45,763 nucleotides of DNA from Bog-473 sp036502025 (lineage in GTDB: Bacteria; Actinomycetota; Acidimicrobiia; Acidimicrobiales; RAAP-2): positions 1 to 45,763 of the forward strand of contig DASXZJ010000041.1 of NCBI GenBank assembly GCA_036502025.1, in the 5' to 3' direction. This document shows, one piece after another, positions 6,893 through 14,439 of this stretch. The position numbers and the translations under genes are program-made. The notes under the pieces were generated by a model. That model worked only from the letters and a program-made list of their open reading frames with translations, made no database searches and was not told the DNA's origin. How positions within the stretch are numbered: the stretch's first letter is position 1; every line of letters starts with the position of its first letter.

Positions 6893-7167
6893 TGAGCCTG
6901 ACCGTCCGCATCCCGACCCAGCTGCGCACCCTGACCGGGGGCGCCGGTGAGGTCGAGGTGGAGGGGTCGAGCGTGGGCGAGGCGCTCAAGGCGCTCGATG
7001 CGGCCCACTCGGGCCTGGCCGAACGGCTCTTCGACGACTCGGGCGAGCTCCGGCGCTTCGTCAACGTCTTCCTGGCCGACGAGGATGTGCGCTTCCTGGA
7101 CGGGCTGGCCACGCCCGTCACCCCGGGCCAGACCCTCTCCATCGTGCCGGCGGTGGCGGGGGGCTGA
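6892..7167 (+). CDS. ThiS/MoaD-like sulfur carrier protein
   Basis: A 91-residue beta-grasp protein: LTVRIPTQLRTLTGG at the start, a helix GSSVGEALKALDAAH, FVNVFLADEDVRF, and a C-terminal IVPAVAGG. Ending exactly in Gly-Gly is the hallmark of ThiS, MoaD and CysO carriers, which are adenylated and converted to a C-terminal thiocarboxylate. The ATG at 6892 overlaps the preceding TGA by one base, so translation is coupled and expression follows the same SAM riboswitch. The pairing with a threonine-synthase-like enzyme recalls CysO-CysM (cysteine from O-phosphoserine). No E1-like activator or JAMM/Mec protease is in the window; these would have to act from elsewhere. Confidence 0.85.
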   Translation: MSLTVRIPTQLRTLTGGAGEVEVEGSSVGEALKALDAAHSGLAERLFDDSGELRRFVNVFLADEDVRFLDGLATPVTPGQTLSIVPAVAGG

Positions 7168-7271
7168 GGCCCTCCTGGGGCTGTTTCCAGGCCCCAGGGT
7201 CCGAGATTCGGGCTCCTCGCTGGCCCCTCGACGCTCCGCCCTTGCGCGCGGCGCCCTAAGGTGGTTTCCTA

Positions 7272-7298
7272 TTAGCACTCGACAGATGAGAGTGCTAA
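7272..7298 (+). promoter_or_regulatory. CIRCE element (HrcA operator)
   Basis: TTAGCACTC, nine spacer bases, GAGTGCTAA: a perfect match to the CIRCE inverted repeat bound by the heat-shock repressor HrcA. It lies 43 bp before the groEL start. hrcA itself is not in the window. Confidence 0.95.
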
Positions 7299-7341
7299 CG
7301 GTCCCAGACGGGCCGTCAGAGACGATGGAGGAACTCACCAG

Positions 7342-8961
7342 ATGGCCAAGATCATCGCCTTCCAGGAGGAAGCACGACGCGGGCTCGAGACCGGCATGAA
7401 CAAGCTGGCCGACGCCGTCCGTGTCACCCTCGGCCCCAAAGGCCGCAACGTGGTACTCGACAAGAAGTGGGGAGCGCCGACCATTACCAATGACGGGGTC
7501 TCCATCGCCAAGGAGATCGACCTGGAGGACCCCTTCGAGAAGATCGGGGCCGAACTGGTCAAGGAAGTAGCCAAGAAGACCGACGACGTGGCCGGCGACG
7601 GCACCACGACGGCCACCGTGCTCGCCTGGGCCATGGTCCGCGAGGGCCTGCGCAACGTGGCGGCCGGGGCCAACCCGATGTCGCTCAAGCGGGGTATCGA
7701 GGCTGCGGTCGAGACCGCCGTGGCCTCCATCCACGCCATCTCCAAGGAGACCGAGTCCAAGGACCAGATCGCCCAGGTGGCCTCCATCTCGGCCGCCGAC
7801 GACGAGATCGGCCAGATGATCTCCGAGGCCATCGACAAGGTCGGCCGCGACGGCGTCATCACCGTCGAGGAGTCCCAAACCTTCGGCATGGACATGGACC
7901 TGGTCGAGGGCATGCGCTTCGACAAGGGGTACATCGCCCCCTACTTCGTGACTGACCCCGAGCGCATGGAGGCCGTCCTGGAGGACGCCTACCTCCTCCT
8001 GGTCGGCTCCAAGATCACCGCCGTGCGCGACCTGCTCCCGGTGCTCGAGAAGGTCATGCAGGGCGGCAAGCCGCTCCTGATCATCGCCGAGGACGTCGAG
8101 GGCGAGGCCCTGGCCACGCTGGTCGTCAACAAGATCCGCGGCACCTTCCGCTCGGTCGCCGTCAAGGCCCCGGGCTTCGGGGAGCGCCGCAAGGCCATGC
8201 TGCAGGACATCGCCATCCTGACCGGCGCCCAGGTGGTCACCGAGGAGGTCGGCCTCAAGCTGGAGAACGTCACCCTCGACCTGCTCGGCACCGCCCGCAA
8301 GGTGGTCATCACCAAGGACGAGACGACCATTGTCGAAGGCGCCGGTTCCGAGGCCGACATCAAGGGCCGGATCAACCAGATCAAGACCGAGATCGAGAAC
8401 ACCGACTCGGACTACGACCGGGAGAAGCTCCAGGAGCGGCTGGCCAAGCTCTCCGGCGGTGTGGCCGTGATCAAGGTCGGCGCGGCCACCGAGGTCGAGC
8501 TCAAGGAGAAGAAGCACCGCATTGAGGACGCCGTCTCCACGACCAAGGCCGCCATTGAGGAAGGCGTGGTCCCCGGCGGCGGCGTGGCCCTGCTGCGTGC
8601 GCAGACGGCCATCCTCGAGCGCGCCGAGAAGCTCGAGGGCGACGAGGCGACCGGGGCCCGCATTGTGGCCCGGGCCGTCGAAGAGCCGTTGAAGCAGATC
8701 GCGGTGAACGCCGGCCTCGAGGGTGGCGTCATCGTCGACAAGGTTCGCCACCTCAAGGGCGCCAACGGGCTCAACGCGGCGACCGGTGAGTACGGCGACC
8801 TCTTCAAGGAGGGCGTCATCGACGCCGCCAAGGTGACCCGCTCGGCATTGCAGAACGCGGCCTCCATCGCGGCCCTGTTCCTGACCACCGAGGCCGTCAT
8901 CGTCGACAAGCCCGAAGAGGACGCCGGCGGCATGCCCGGCGGCGGGATGGACGACTACTAA
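7342..8961 (+). CDS. groEL: 60 kDa chaperonin GroEL
   Basis: A 539-residue group I chaperonin, full length. Recognisable segments are VRVTLGPKGRNVVLDKKWG, the ATP site VAGDGTTTATVLA, and near the end GVVPGGGVALLRAQ. It forms the double-ring folding machine in the cytosol with a GroES cap. The C-terminus is the Gly/Met-rich GGMPGGGMDDY rather than His-rich, the type of the housekeeping GroEL2 in actinobacteria. No groES gene adjoins it, which is common for this paralogue. Expression is likely HrcA-controlled through the CIRCE upstream; a ribosome site (GGAGGAA) precedes the ATG. A GC hairpin with a TTCG loop follows. Confidence 0.97.
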   Translation: MAKIIAFQEEARRGLETGMNKLADAVRVTLGPKGRNVVLDKKWGAPTITNDGVSIAKEIDLEDPFEKIGAELVKEVAKKTDDVAGDGTTTATVLAWAMVREGLRNVAAGANPMSLKRGIEAAVETAVASIHAISKETESKDQIAQVASISAADDEIGQMISEAIDKVGRDGVITVEESQTFGMDMDLVEGMRFDKGYIAPYFVTDPERMEAVLEDAYLLLVGSKITAVRDLLPVLEKVMQGGKPLLIIAEDVEGEALATLVVNKIRGTFRSVAVKAPGFGERRKAMLQDIAILTGAQVVTEEVGLKLENVTLDLLGTARKVVITKDETTIVEGAGSEADIKGRINQIKTEIENTDSDYDREKLQERLAKLSGGVAVIKVGAATEVELKEKKHRIEDAVSTTKAAIEEGVVPGGGVALLRAQTAILERAEKLEGDEATGARIVARAVEEPLKQIAVNAGLEGGVIVDKVRHLKGANGLNAATGEYGDLFKEGVIDAAKVTRSALQNAASIAALFLTTEAVIVDKPEEDAGGMPGGGMDDY

Positions 8962-9020
8962 ATCGGGCGGGTAAATCGGGCGGGCCGCTGGATTTCGGCG
9001 GCTGAAGTCCGGATGCGACA

Positions 9021-9040
9021 GGGCGCCCTTCGGGGCGCTC
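9021..9040 (+). terminator. hairpin after groEL
   Basis: GCGCCC and GGGCGC pair around a TTCG tetraloop (9023-9038), extended by G-C and G-T pairs on the outside. There is no T-run, as is usual for actinobacterial terminators. It lies 60 bp beyond the groEL stop. Confidence 0.5.
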
Positions 9041-9244
9041 CTTCGCGTGCTGGGGGAGGCGCAGAGCCGTCTCAGACCGCGTAACTAGGGACGGTTCGGT
9101 GGCCAACCACCGTGAAGTTTTGGACGATCCGATCTTCAGTGACGAATCGCTGGCGATGGTAAGTCACTTCGGTGCGTTCAAAGCCGAGCACGGCCAGCAT
9201 TCTCTGAACAATTTCGGGGTTCAGACCCCAGAACCGGCTCCATC

Positions 9245-9712
9245 TTGGATTCAGTTGGCAGTTTCTTTAGTTCAGTTGGGAGCACGGTAACCTCAACGGC
9301 GGCGACGGTGACCGGAGGAATCAGGGCCGGGGTCAGCACTACGAGCCGCGTAGTAAACGCGGGCGTTAGTGAAGCCGTGAATCTGGCCAATTCAATCCCT
9401 GGTGCGACCACGGTGAACAATGCTGGGAACGATGTCAACAGTTGGATCGGAGACGGTGGACACGACGTGGGATGCTTCGTGACCGGCGAGTGGCCAGGAA
9501 GCTTCGGCAAGGGATCAATATCGAATGCACTCATTGATAGTGGAGCGTTGGCGCTGGGGATTTCGGGTGAATTGCGAAAGTCAGCCAAGAGTGTTGCGGA
9601 GGATGATGGCCCAGAGGGGCTTCTGATTGGCCAAGCCATCTGCGCTTCTTGGGTCGGGGCTACAAAGTTTGGGCCAGACGTGTTGACCGCCCAGTTGTAT
9701 CGGTCGGGCTGA
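9245..9712 (+). CDS. unknown Ser/Thr/Gly-rich protein in low-GC patch
   Basis: I do not recognise this protein. From TTG 9245 it has 155 residues: a Ser/Thr/Val/Ala-rich first half (SVGSTVTSTAATVTGGIRAG) and a second half with GDGGHDVGCFVTGEWPGSF and a single Trp near its end. The frame is open back to 9143 without a good start. A second frame from GTG 9099 to 9290 ends in WIQLAVSLVQLGAR, overlapping this one, so a single longer gene with a frameshift near 9245 is possible. Base composition is clearly less GC-rich than the flanks, suggesting transfer. Its stop overlaps the ATG of a membrane protein, so the two are probably co-translated. Confidence 0.45.
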   Translation: MDSVGSFFSSVGSTVTSTAATVTGGIRAGVSTTSRVVNAGVSEAVNLANSIPGATTVNNAGNDVNSWIGDGGHDVGCFVTGEWPGSFGKGSISNALIDSGALALGISGELRKSAKSVAEDDGPEGLLIGQAICASWVGATKFGPDVLTAQLYRSG

Positions 9713-10104
9713 TGTTGATTGGGGCTCAGAATTCAGCAACCGCAACCGTCATCGGGATTGTTGGGGGATTGGCCTGCTTTGGGTATTTCGTAGTTTGGCG
9801 ATGTCTCCCGTTGGTCTGGCATCTCTGGCAAAAACGCCATGGAAGTGCGCCTCCGAGAACAATTCACGACGATGTACGTGGCGCAACGTCATCGTCAACT
9901 AAACCATTGCGGCCAGTACGCAAACTAATGCTACTTACTGTTATGAGTTCCATTGCCATTGGGCTCACCGTGGTGTTCGTTGTGCTATTCCCACACTCAA
10001 AATGGCTCGGCTGGATCGGACTCATCGATCTTGCCCTCATAGTGGCAGGCGTGCCGTGGATGCGTCGTCGATCGCCAAAGACCAAGACACTTTGGGAGCA
10101 ATAA
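9712..10104 (+). CDS. unknown small membrane protein
   Basis: A 130-residue protein with about three hydrophobic segments: ATVIGIVGGLACFGYFVVW near the N-terminus, then after a charged loop (KRHGSAPPRTIHDDVRG) LMLLTVMSSIAIGLTVVFVV and WLGWIGLIDLALIVAGVP. It ends in a basic tail (RRRSPKTKT). The ATG at 9712 overlaps the TGA of the upstream unknown gene. The order unknown protein then small membrane protein resembles effector-immunity pairs, but no toxin domain is recognisable, so that is only a thought. Lower GC than neighbours, like its partner. Confidence 0.5.
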   Translation: MLIGAQNSATATVIGIVGGLACFGYFVVWRCLPLVWHLWQKRHGSAPPRTIHDDVRGATSSSTKPLRPVRKLMLLTVMSSIAIGLTVVFVVLFPHSKWLGWIGLIDLALIVAGVPWMRRRSPKTKTLWEQ

Positions 10105-10260
10105 GCTTGCGCGACCAGCTCGAACTCGTCACGGCGGCTCCGTCGTAGTAACCCCGGCCAAGCCATCGAGCATTGCGCCGCGGCGCGATGAGGACCTGGG
10201 GCGATGGCGGTTTCGATGGCGAGGCCAGAGTGCGGTGTCATGTTCCCTACACTGGCCGGC

Positions 10261-10959
10261 GTGGCCGCCGACTCACCCCTCGTCCCCTCGACCGGGTGGG
10301 CCGTGCTGCACCTGTTTTGCCGGGTCCCCTCCGACCTGGACACCGGGGCTCTGTCCAAGGCGGTCACCGCAGCCGAGGGGGAGAGCATGCAGGTGGTGCT
10401 GGTCGCCCTGCTCGGGCACAAGGCCGATCTGGGGTTGATGGTCCTCGGGACCGACCTGTGGCGCCTGCGCCAGTTCCAGACCGAGGTGCGGGGAACCGGA
10501 GCCGAGCCGGTGGCGTCGTACGTGTCCCTGACCGAGATCTCGGAGTATGCGGCGGGCATCCCTGAAGAGCTGCGTCGGGCACGCCTGTTCCCACAGTTGC
10601 CACCCGAGGGAAAGCGCGCTTTCTGCTTCTACCCGATGTCGAAGCGCCGCACGGCCGAGCACAACTGGTACAGCCTGGACTTCGAGCGCCGCAAGGAGCT
10701 GATGATGGGCCACGGCAAGGTGGGCCGGACCTTCGCCGGACGGATCCTTCAGGTGATCACCGGCTCCACCGGGTTGGACGACTTCGAATGGGGGGTCACC
10801 CTGTTCGGCGTGCACCCAGACGACCTCAAGGACTGCGTCTACGAGATGCGTTTCGACGAAGGCTCGGCGAACTACGCCGAGTTCGGGCCGTTCTACGCCG
10901 GCATGGTCGGTGACCTCGACACGGTGCTGGCCGCGGTGGTCCCGAGCGCCCCGACGTGA
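10261..10959 (+). CDS. chdC: coproheme decarboxylase HemQ/ChdC
   Basis: A 232-residue member of the chlorite-dismutase superfamily, actinobacterial HemQ type. It oxidatively decarboxylates coproheme III to heme b, the last step of the coproporphyrin-dependent heme route. Visible hallmarks are the catalytic tyrosine in FYPMSKRR (Y124), the proximal heme histidine in MMGHGKVGR (H151), and GLDDFEWGVTLF and VYEMRFDEGSA. I chose GTG 10261 because TACACT (10248-10253) lies 7 nt upstream, the leaderless pattern, and the protein then starts a few residues before the conserved STGWAVLHLF. ATG 10240 is an alternative. Its stop overlaps the larE start (TGATG). Confidence 0.9.
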   Translation: MAADSPLVPSTGWAVLHLFCRVPSDLDTGALSKAVTAAEGESMQVVLVALLGHKADLGLMVLGTDLWRLRQFQTEVRGTGAEPVASYVSLTEISEYAAGIPEELRRARLFPQLPPEGKRAFCFYPMSKRRTAEHNWYSLDFERRKELMMGHGKVGRTFAGRILQVITGSTGLDDFEWGVTLFGVHPDDLKDCVYEMRFDEGSANYAEFGPFYAGMVGDLDTVLAAVVPSAPT

Positions 10960-11771
10960 TGGCATCGCTCGACGTACTGCGCGACGAGCTGCGCCAGCTC
11001 GGCCGGGTCGTGGTTGCCTTCAGCGGTGGGGCCGATTCCTCGCTGTTGGCCAAGGTGGCGCACGACACGCTCGGCCGTTCTCAGGTCCTGTGTGCCACGG
11101 CGATCTCACCGTCGCTGGCCGGCGCCGAAGCGGATGATTGCCGGGCCCTGGCCACCGAATGGGATCTGCGATGGGTCGGCGTGGCCACCGATGAGATGGA
11201 CGACCCGGCCTATGTGGCCAATGGGTCCGACCGCTGCGCTCGCTGCAAGACGGCGCTGATGACGGCGCTCGGTCCACTCGCCGATGCCGAATCGGCTCGG
11301 GTTGTCCTGGGTGTCAATGTGAGTGACTTGGGGGATCATCGCCCCGGACAAGCGGCGGCGGCGGCGGCCGGCGCGTCGTTCCCGCTGGTGCAGGCAGGCT
11401 TCACCAAGGACGACATCCGGCACTGGTCGCGCCGGCTCGGCCTGCGGACGTGGGACAAACCGGCCGCCGCGTGCCTGGCCTCGCGGCTCCCTTACGGTAC
11501 GCCGGTCACGCTGGGTCGTCTCGAGGCCGTGGAGACAGCGGAGTCGGCCCTACGCGCGCTCGGATTCAGGCAGCTCCGGGTGCGCCACCACGGCATCGCC
11601 GCTCGGCTGGAGGTCGAGCCCGAAGCGATGGACGACGTGATGACCCGCCGTGAAGAGGTCGTGGCCGCGGTGCGGTCGGCCGGTTTCACCTTCGTTTCAC
11701 TGGACCTTGAAGGCTTCCGTTCGGGCAGCATGAACCGCGTCCTGAGCGGCGCCGACGAGGAGACACGATGA
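10959..11771 (+). CDS. larE: LarE, ATP-dependent sulfur transferase for NPN cofactor
   Basis: A 270-residue PP-loop enzyme. The ATP motif SGGADSS is at residues 22-28; the sulfur-donating cysteine is in AAACLASR, and a second Cys pair RCARCK follows NGSD, as in many LarE proteins. LarE adenylates the pyridinium carboxylates made by LarB and puts sulfur on them, giving the thiocarboxylate ligand of the nickel-pincer nucleotide. larB and larC are also in this window (28.6-30.6 kb), which supports the call over other PP-loop families. It overlaps chdC upstream and the NIL gene downstream (ATGA), forming a tight three-gene operon. Whether sulfur comes sacrificially from the Cys or from a cluster cannot be told from sequence. 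Confidence 0.88.
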   Translation: MASLDVLRDELRQLGRVVVAFSGGADSSLLAKVAHDTLGRSQVLCATAISPSLAGAEADDCRALATEWDLRWVGVATDEMDDPAYVANGSDRCARCKTALMTALGPLADAESARVVLGVNVSDLGDHRPGQAAAAAAGASFPLVQAGFTKDDIRHWSRRLGLRTWDKPAAACLASRLPYGTPVTLGRLEAVETAESALRALGFRQLRVRHHGIAARLEVEPEAMDDVMTRREEVVAAVRSAGFTFVSLDLEGFRSGSMNRVLSGADEETR

Positions 11772-12007
11772 GCCAAGTTCGGGTGAAGCTGACCTTTCCC
11801 GAGTCTGAGGTGCGGCGGGCCGTTCTCGCCACGCTGGTCCGGCAGTTCGACGTCGAGCCGAACATCCGCCGGGCCGACGTCGAGGAGCACCGCGGGTGGA
11901 TCATCTGCGAGATCGACGGTGAGGCCCTTCAGATTGACGCCGCCCTGGAGTGGCTGCGCCAGCAGGGCATCTCGGTGGACCTGCTGGGCGACATCCTCGA
12001 AAGCTGA
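11768..12007 (+). CDS. stand-alone NIL-domain protein
   Basis: A 79-residue protein with the ferredoxin-like NIL pattern: VRVKLTFPESEVRRAVLATL at the start, a middle RGWIICEIDGEALQIDAAL, and an end QQGISVDLLGDIL. NIL domains are known from the C-terminus of the methionine importer ATPase MetN and fused to ferredoxin in archaeal homocysteine synthesis. Here it stands alone, and its ATG overlaps the larE stop by four bases (ATGA), so it is translated with larE. I infer a part in handling sulfur or metal for LarE, or small-ligand sensing; neither is shown by sequence. Confidence 0.8.
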   Translation: MSQVRVKLTFPESEVRRAVLATLVRQFDVEPNIRRADVEEHRGWIICEIDGEALQIDAALEWLRQQGISVDLLGDILES

Positions 12008-12058
12008 CCGAACCGGGCCCAGGTATCTCCCCGACGATTACGCGCCACCGTGGGCACC

Positions 12059-12086
12059 TATACTACTTACGTGCCGAAAGTAAGTA
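12059..12086 (+). promoter_or_regulatory. marR promoter with inverted-repeat operator
   Basis: A TATACT -10 hexamer (12059-12064) abuts the inverted repeat TACTTAC - 9 nt - GTAAGTA (12064-12086). The predicted start of transcription coincides with the GTG start of marR at 12071, inside the repeat. This is a natural site for autorepression by the MarR protein. Confidence 0.6.
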
Positions 12087-12571
12087 CTTTGCCAAAAGCG
12101 CCACCATCGCCCCCGCCGGTCGATCAGATCCAGGCTGCCCTGCAGATCGTGGTGGGATCGATCACCCAGATCCGGGTGCACGAGCGCCTGCTTCGTGAGG
12201 CCGGCGTCCGCCTCGACCGGGCCGGCTCGGCCCTCCTTTCAAAGCTCTACCGTCACGGCGACACGCTGCGGGTGACCGATCTGGCCGGCTTGCTCGGAGT
12301 CGACGCCCCGACGGTCACGCGGAAGATCCAGCAGCTCGAGAAGCAGGGCCTGGTGTCGCGCCACCCCGATCCCGATGACCGGCGTGCCACGCGCATCGAT
12401 CTGACGCGGACCGGAAAGCAGACGCTCGAACGCGTCCTGGCCGCCAAGCGGAAGTGGTTCGACAGTCTGGTCGAGGGATGGGACGACACCGAGCTCGAGA
12501 CGTTTGCCACGCTGCTGGGTCGTTTCGCTTCGGCGTTCGAGCAGGACCTCGAGGACACCCGTGTCTGCTGA
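12071..12571 (+). CDS. MarR-family regulator of adjacent exporter
   Basis: A 166-residue MarR protein. After a Pro-rich start there is a helix IQAALQIVVGSITQIRVHE, then the winged helix-turn-helix LRVTDLAGLLGVDAPTVTRK with recognition helix VTRKIQQLEKQGLVSR, a wing DPDDRRATRIDLT, and a C-terminal dimer helix. It probably represses its own operon from the inverted repeat at 12064-12086, released by a small ligand. I prefer GTG 12071 over GTG 12050, because a TATACT hexamer lies 6 nt before it (leaderless start). Its stop overlaps the start of the DHA2 exporter by 11 nt, so repressor and pump are co-expressed, the usual drug-response arrangement. Confidence 0.87.
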   Translation: MPKVSTLPKAPPSPPPVDQIQAALQIVVGSITQIRVHERLLREAGVRLDRAGSALLSKLYRHGDTLRVTDLAGLLGVDAPTVTRKIQQLEKQGLVSRHPDPDDRRATRIDLTRTGKQTLERVLAAKRKWFDSLVEGWDDTELETFATLLGRFASAFEQDLEDTRVC

Positions 12572-14171
12572 GACCACCTTGGCGCCGCCGGCGAACGAGG
12601 CGCCCTCAGCGGAGGAACACCGCAAGATCCTTGTCGTCATGGGTGCGCTCATGCTCGGCATGTTCCTCGCCTCCCTTGATCAGACGATCGTGTCGACCGC
12701 GCTTCCGACCATCGCCGGCGACCTGCACGGTCTCAATCACCTGTCGTGGGTGGTGACGGCATACCTCCTGACCACGACCATCTCGACACCGCTGTGGGGC
12801 AAGCTGGGCGACCTCTACGGGCGGAAGAACCTCTTCCAGCTCGCCATCGTGGTCTTCCTCGCCGGCTCCATGCTTTCCGGGCTGTCCCAGAACCTGGCCG
12901 AACTGGTCGCCTTCCGGGCCGTTCAGGGCATCGGCGCCGGTGGCCTGATGGTGGGGGCGCAGGCCATCATCGGCGACGTCGTGCCGGCCCGCCAGCGTGG
13001 CAAATACATGGGGTACTTCGGCGCCGTCTTCGGTCTGTCCTGGGTGGCCGGTCCGCTCCTCGGGGGGCTGTTCACCCAACACCTGTCGTGGCGCTGGATC
13101 TTCTACATCAACGTGCCGATCGGGGTGCTCGCCCTGTTCGTCATCGCCGCTGTGCTCCACATCCCGGCGCGCCGGGTGCATCACAAGATCGACTGGGCGG
13201 GGACGACTCTCCTCTCGGCCGGGGTCACCGCCATCATTCTCATGACGTCGTGGGGCGGCGGTCAGTACGCCTGGGGGTCCCCGACCATCATCGGCCTTGC
13301 CGTGGGCGGTGCGGCGTTGCTGGTGGCCTTCTGCCTGGTCGAGACGAGGGCGGTCGAGCCCATCATCCCGTTGGGGCTCTTCAAGAACCGAACCTTCACC
13401 TCGGCTTCGCTGCTCGGGCTCATCCTCGGCTTTGCCATGTTCGGTGCCATCGTTTACCTGCCGCTCTACCTACAGACCGTGCACGGGGCCACCCCCACGT
13501 CATCGGGGCTCGAGCTGCTCCCGTTGATCGTCGGCATGCTGAGCACCTTCATTCTGAGCGGCCGCCTGGTCACCCGTACCGGGCGCTACAAGATCTTCCC
13601 CATCGTGGGCTCGGCGATACTCACCGTCGGGCTCTACCTCCTGACACTCCTGGGCCCGCACACGTCCTTTGCCACGGCATCGGTGTACATGTTCGTGGTG
13701 GGGCTCGGTATTGGCTGCATCATGCAGGTTCTGGTGGTCGCCGTGCAGAACGCCGTGCCGTACTCCCAGCTCGGCGTGGCGACCTCGACCTCGACGTTCT
13801 TCCGGACGATCGGCGGGGCGTTCGGGGTCTCGGTGCTCGGCGCCGTGTTCAGCAGCAAGCTGCTGAGTCAGCTGACCGCCCACGCCAACGCGGCGCAGCT
13901 GAAATTGATCAACGGGGGCAACGTCACGGCCAACCCGGCGCAGATCAGCCACCTGCCACCCGGCCAGCGCGTCGTGTTCGTCGACGCCTTCAGTCATGCA
14001 CTCCAGACGGTGTTCTGGGTGTCAGTACCTTTCGCCATCCTGGCCTTTGCGCTCAGCTGGGTGATGAAGGAGATCCCGTTGCGCACGTCGGCCCAGCCGA
14101 GCCCAGCTGACGTGGTGGCAGTGGACGCCGGTGAGCCGGTCGCGGTCACGGCCGGCCTGGCCGACCTGTAG
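12561..14171 (+). CDS. DHA2-family MFS multidrug exporter
   Basis: A 536-residue, 14-helix MFS protein of the EmrB/QacA (DHA2) type. Motif D1-like LDQTIVSTALPTIAGDL lies in helix 1, GKLGDLYGRKN is motif A, and the helix-5 region GPLLGGLFTQHLSWRWIFY is motif C-like with the typical WRWIF ending. It exports hydrophobic compounds by proton antiport in the inner membrane. GTG 12561 overlaps the marR stop by 11 nt, and homology begins soon after; the frame's upstream extension would lie inside marR. The substrate is unknown. Regulation is expected from the MarR protein encoded just upstream. Confidence 0.9.
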   Translation: MSAETTLAPPANEAPSAEEHRKILVVMGALMLGMFLASLDQTIVSTALPTIAGDLHGLNHLSWVVTAYLLTTTISTPLWGKLGDLYGRKNLFQLAIVVFLAGSMLSGLSQNLAELVAFRAVQGIGAGGLMVGAQAIIGDVVPARQRGKYMGYFGAVFGLSWVAGPLLGGLFTQHLSWRWIFYINVPIGVLALFVIAAVLHIPARRVHHKIDWAGTTLLSAGVTAIILMTSWGGGQYAWGSPTIIGLAVGGAALLVAFCLVETRAVEPIIPLGLFKNRTFTSASLLGLILGFAMFGAIVYLPLYLQTVHGATPTSSGLELLPLIVGMLSTFILSGRLVTRTGRYKIFPIVGSAILTVGLYLLTLLGPHTSFATASVYMFVVGLGIGCIMQVLVVAVQNAVPYSQLGVATSTSTFFRTIGGAFGVSVLGAVFSSKLLSQLTAHANAAQLKLINGGNVTANPAQISHLPPGQRVVFVDAFSHALQTVFWVSVPFAILAFALSWVMKEIPLRTSAQPSPADVVAVDAGEPVAVTAGLADL

Positions 14172-14187
14172 GGAGGCTGATCCGAAC

Positions 14188-14394
14188 TCAGCGAGGTCGG
14201 GGGCGACCCTCTCCGTTGTCATCCCGGGGGACCTGCCAGCCGGCCGAGGACACCTGGCGCGGCTCGTAGAAGACACAACCCTCGGGACACGCGAAGGGCA
14301 GGGGCTCGTTGGCGTTCACCTTGCAGCGCTCCAGCCGGTCACCCCGTGGCGTCGTTCGCATCACGTAGTGACGGCAGTCCTCGTTGACGGGCAC
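14188..14394 (-). CDS. small conserved-looking cysteine protein, unknown function
   Basis: A 68-residue protein with four cysteines arranged as C7, C24 and a later CPEGC (MPVNEDCRHYVMRT; LERCKVNANE; FACPEGCVFYEP). The spacing suggests a small metal-binding or disulfide fold. From memory, similar short proteins occur in actinobacteria without an assigned role. It is convergent with the exporter gene (16 bp gap) and divergent from the NUDIX gene (45 bp gap). The frame is sandwiched cleanly between genes, which supports it being real. Confidence 0.6.
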   Translation of the reverse strand: MPVNEDCRHYVMRTTPRGDRLERCKVNANEPLPFACPEGCVFYEPRQVSSAGWQVPRDDNGEGRPRPR

Positions 14395-14439
14395 GGTCCA
14401 TTCTGGCCCATCGGGCGGGGCGCGGTAGCGTCGACGGTC

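Noticed and set aside
6277..8751. 824-codon minus-strand frame opposite thrC-like and groEL genes
   Set aside because: Asp/Gly/Leu/His-rich with no domain; groEL and its neighbours fully explain this DNA.
10105..10260. Search for a second riboswitch or RNA before chdC
   Set aside because: No conserved core motif or stable long stem was seen; only the -10 hexamer at 10248 is supported.
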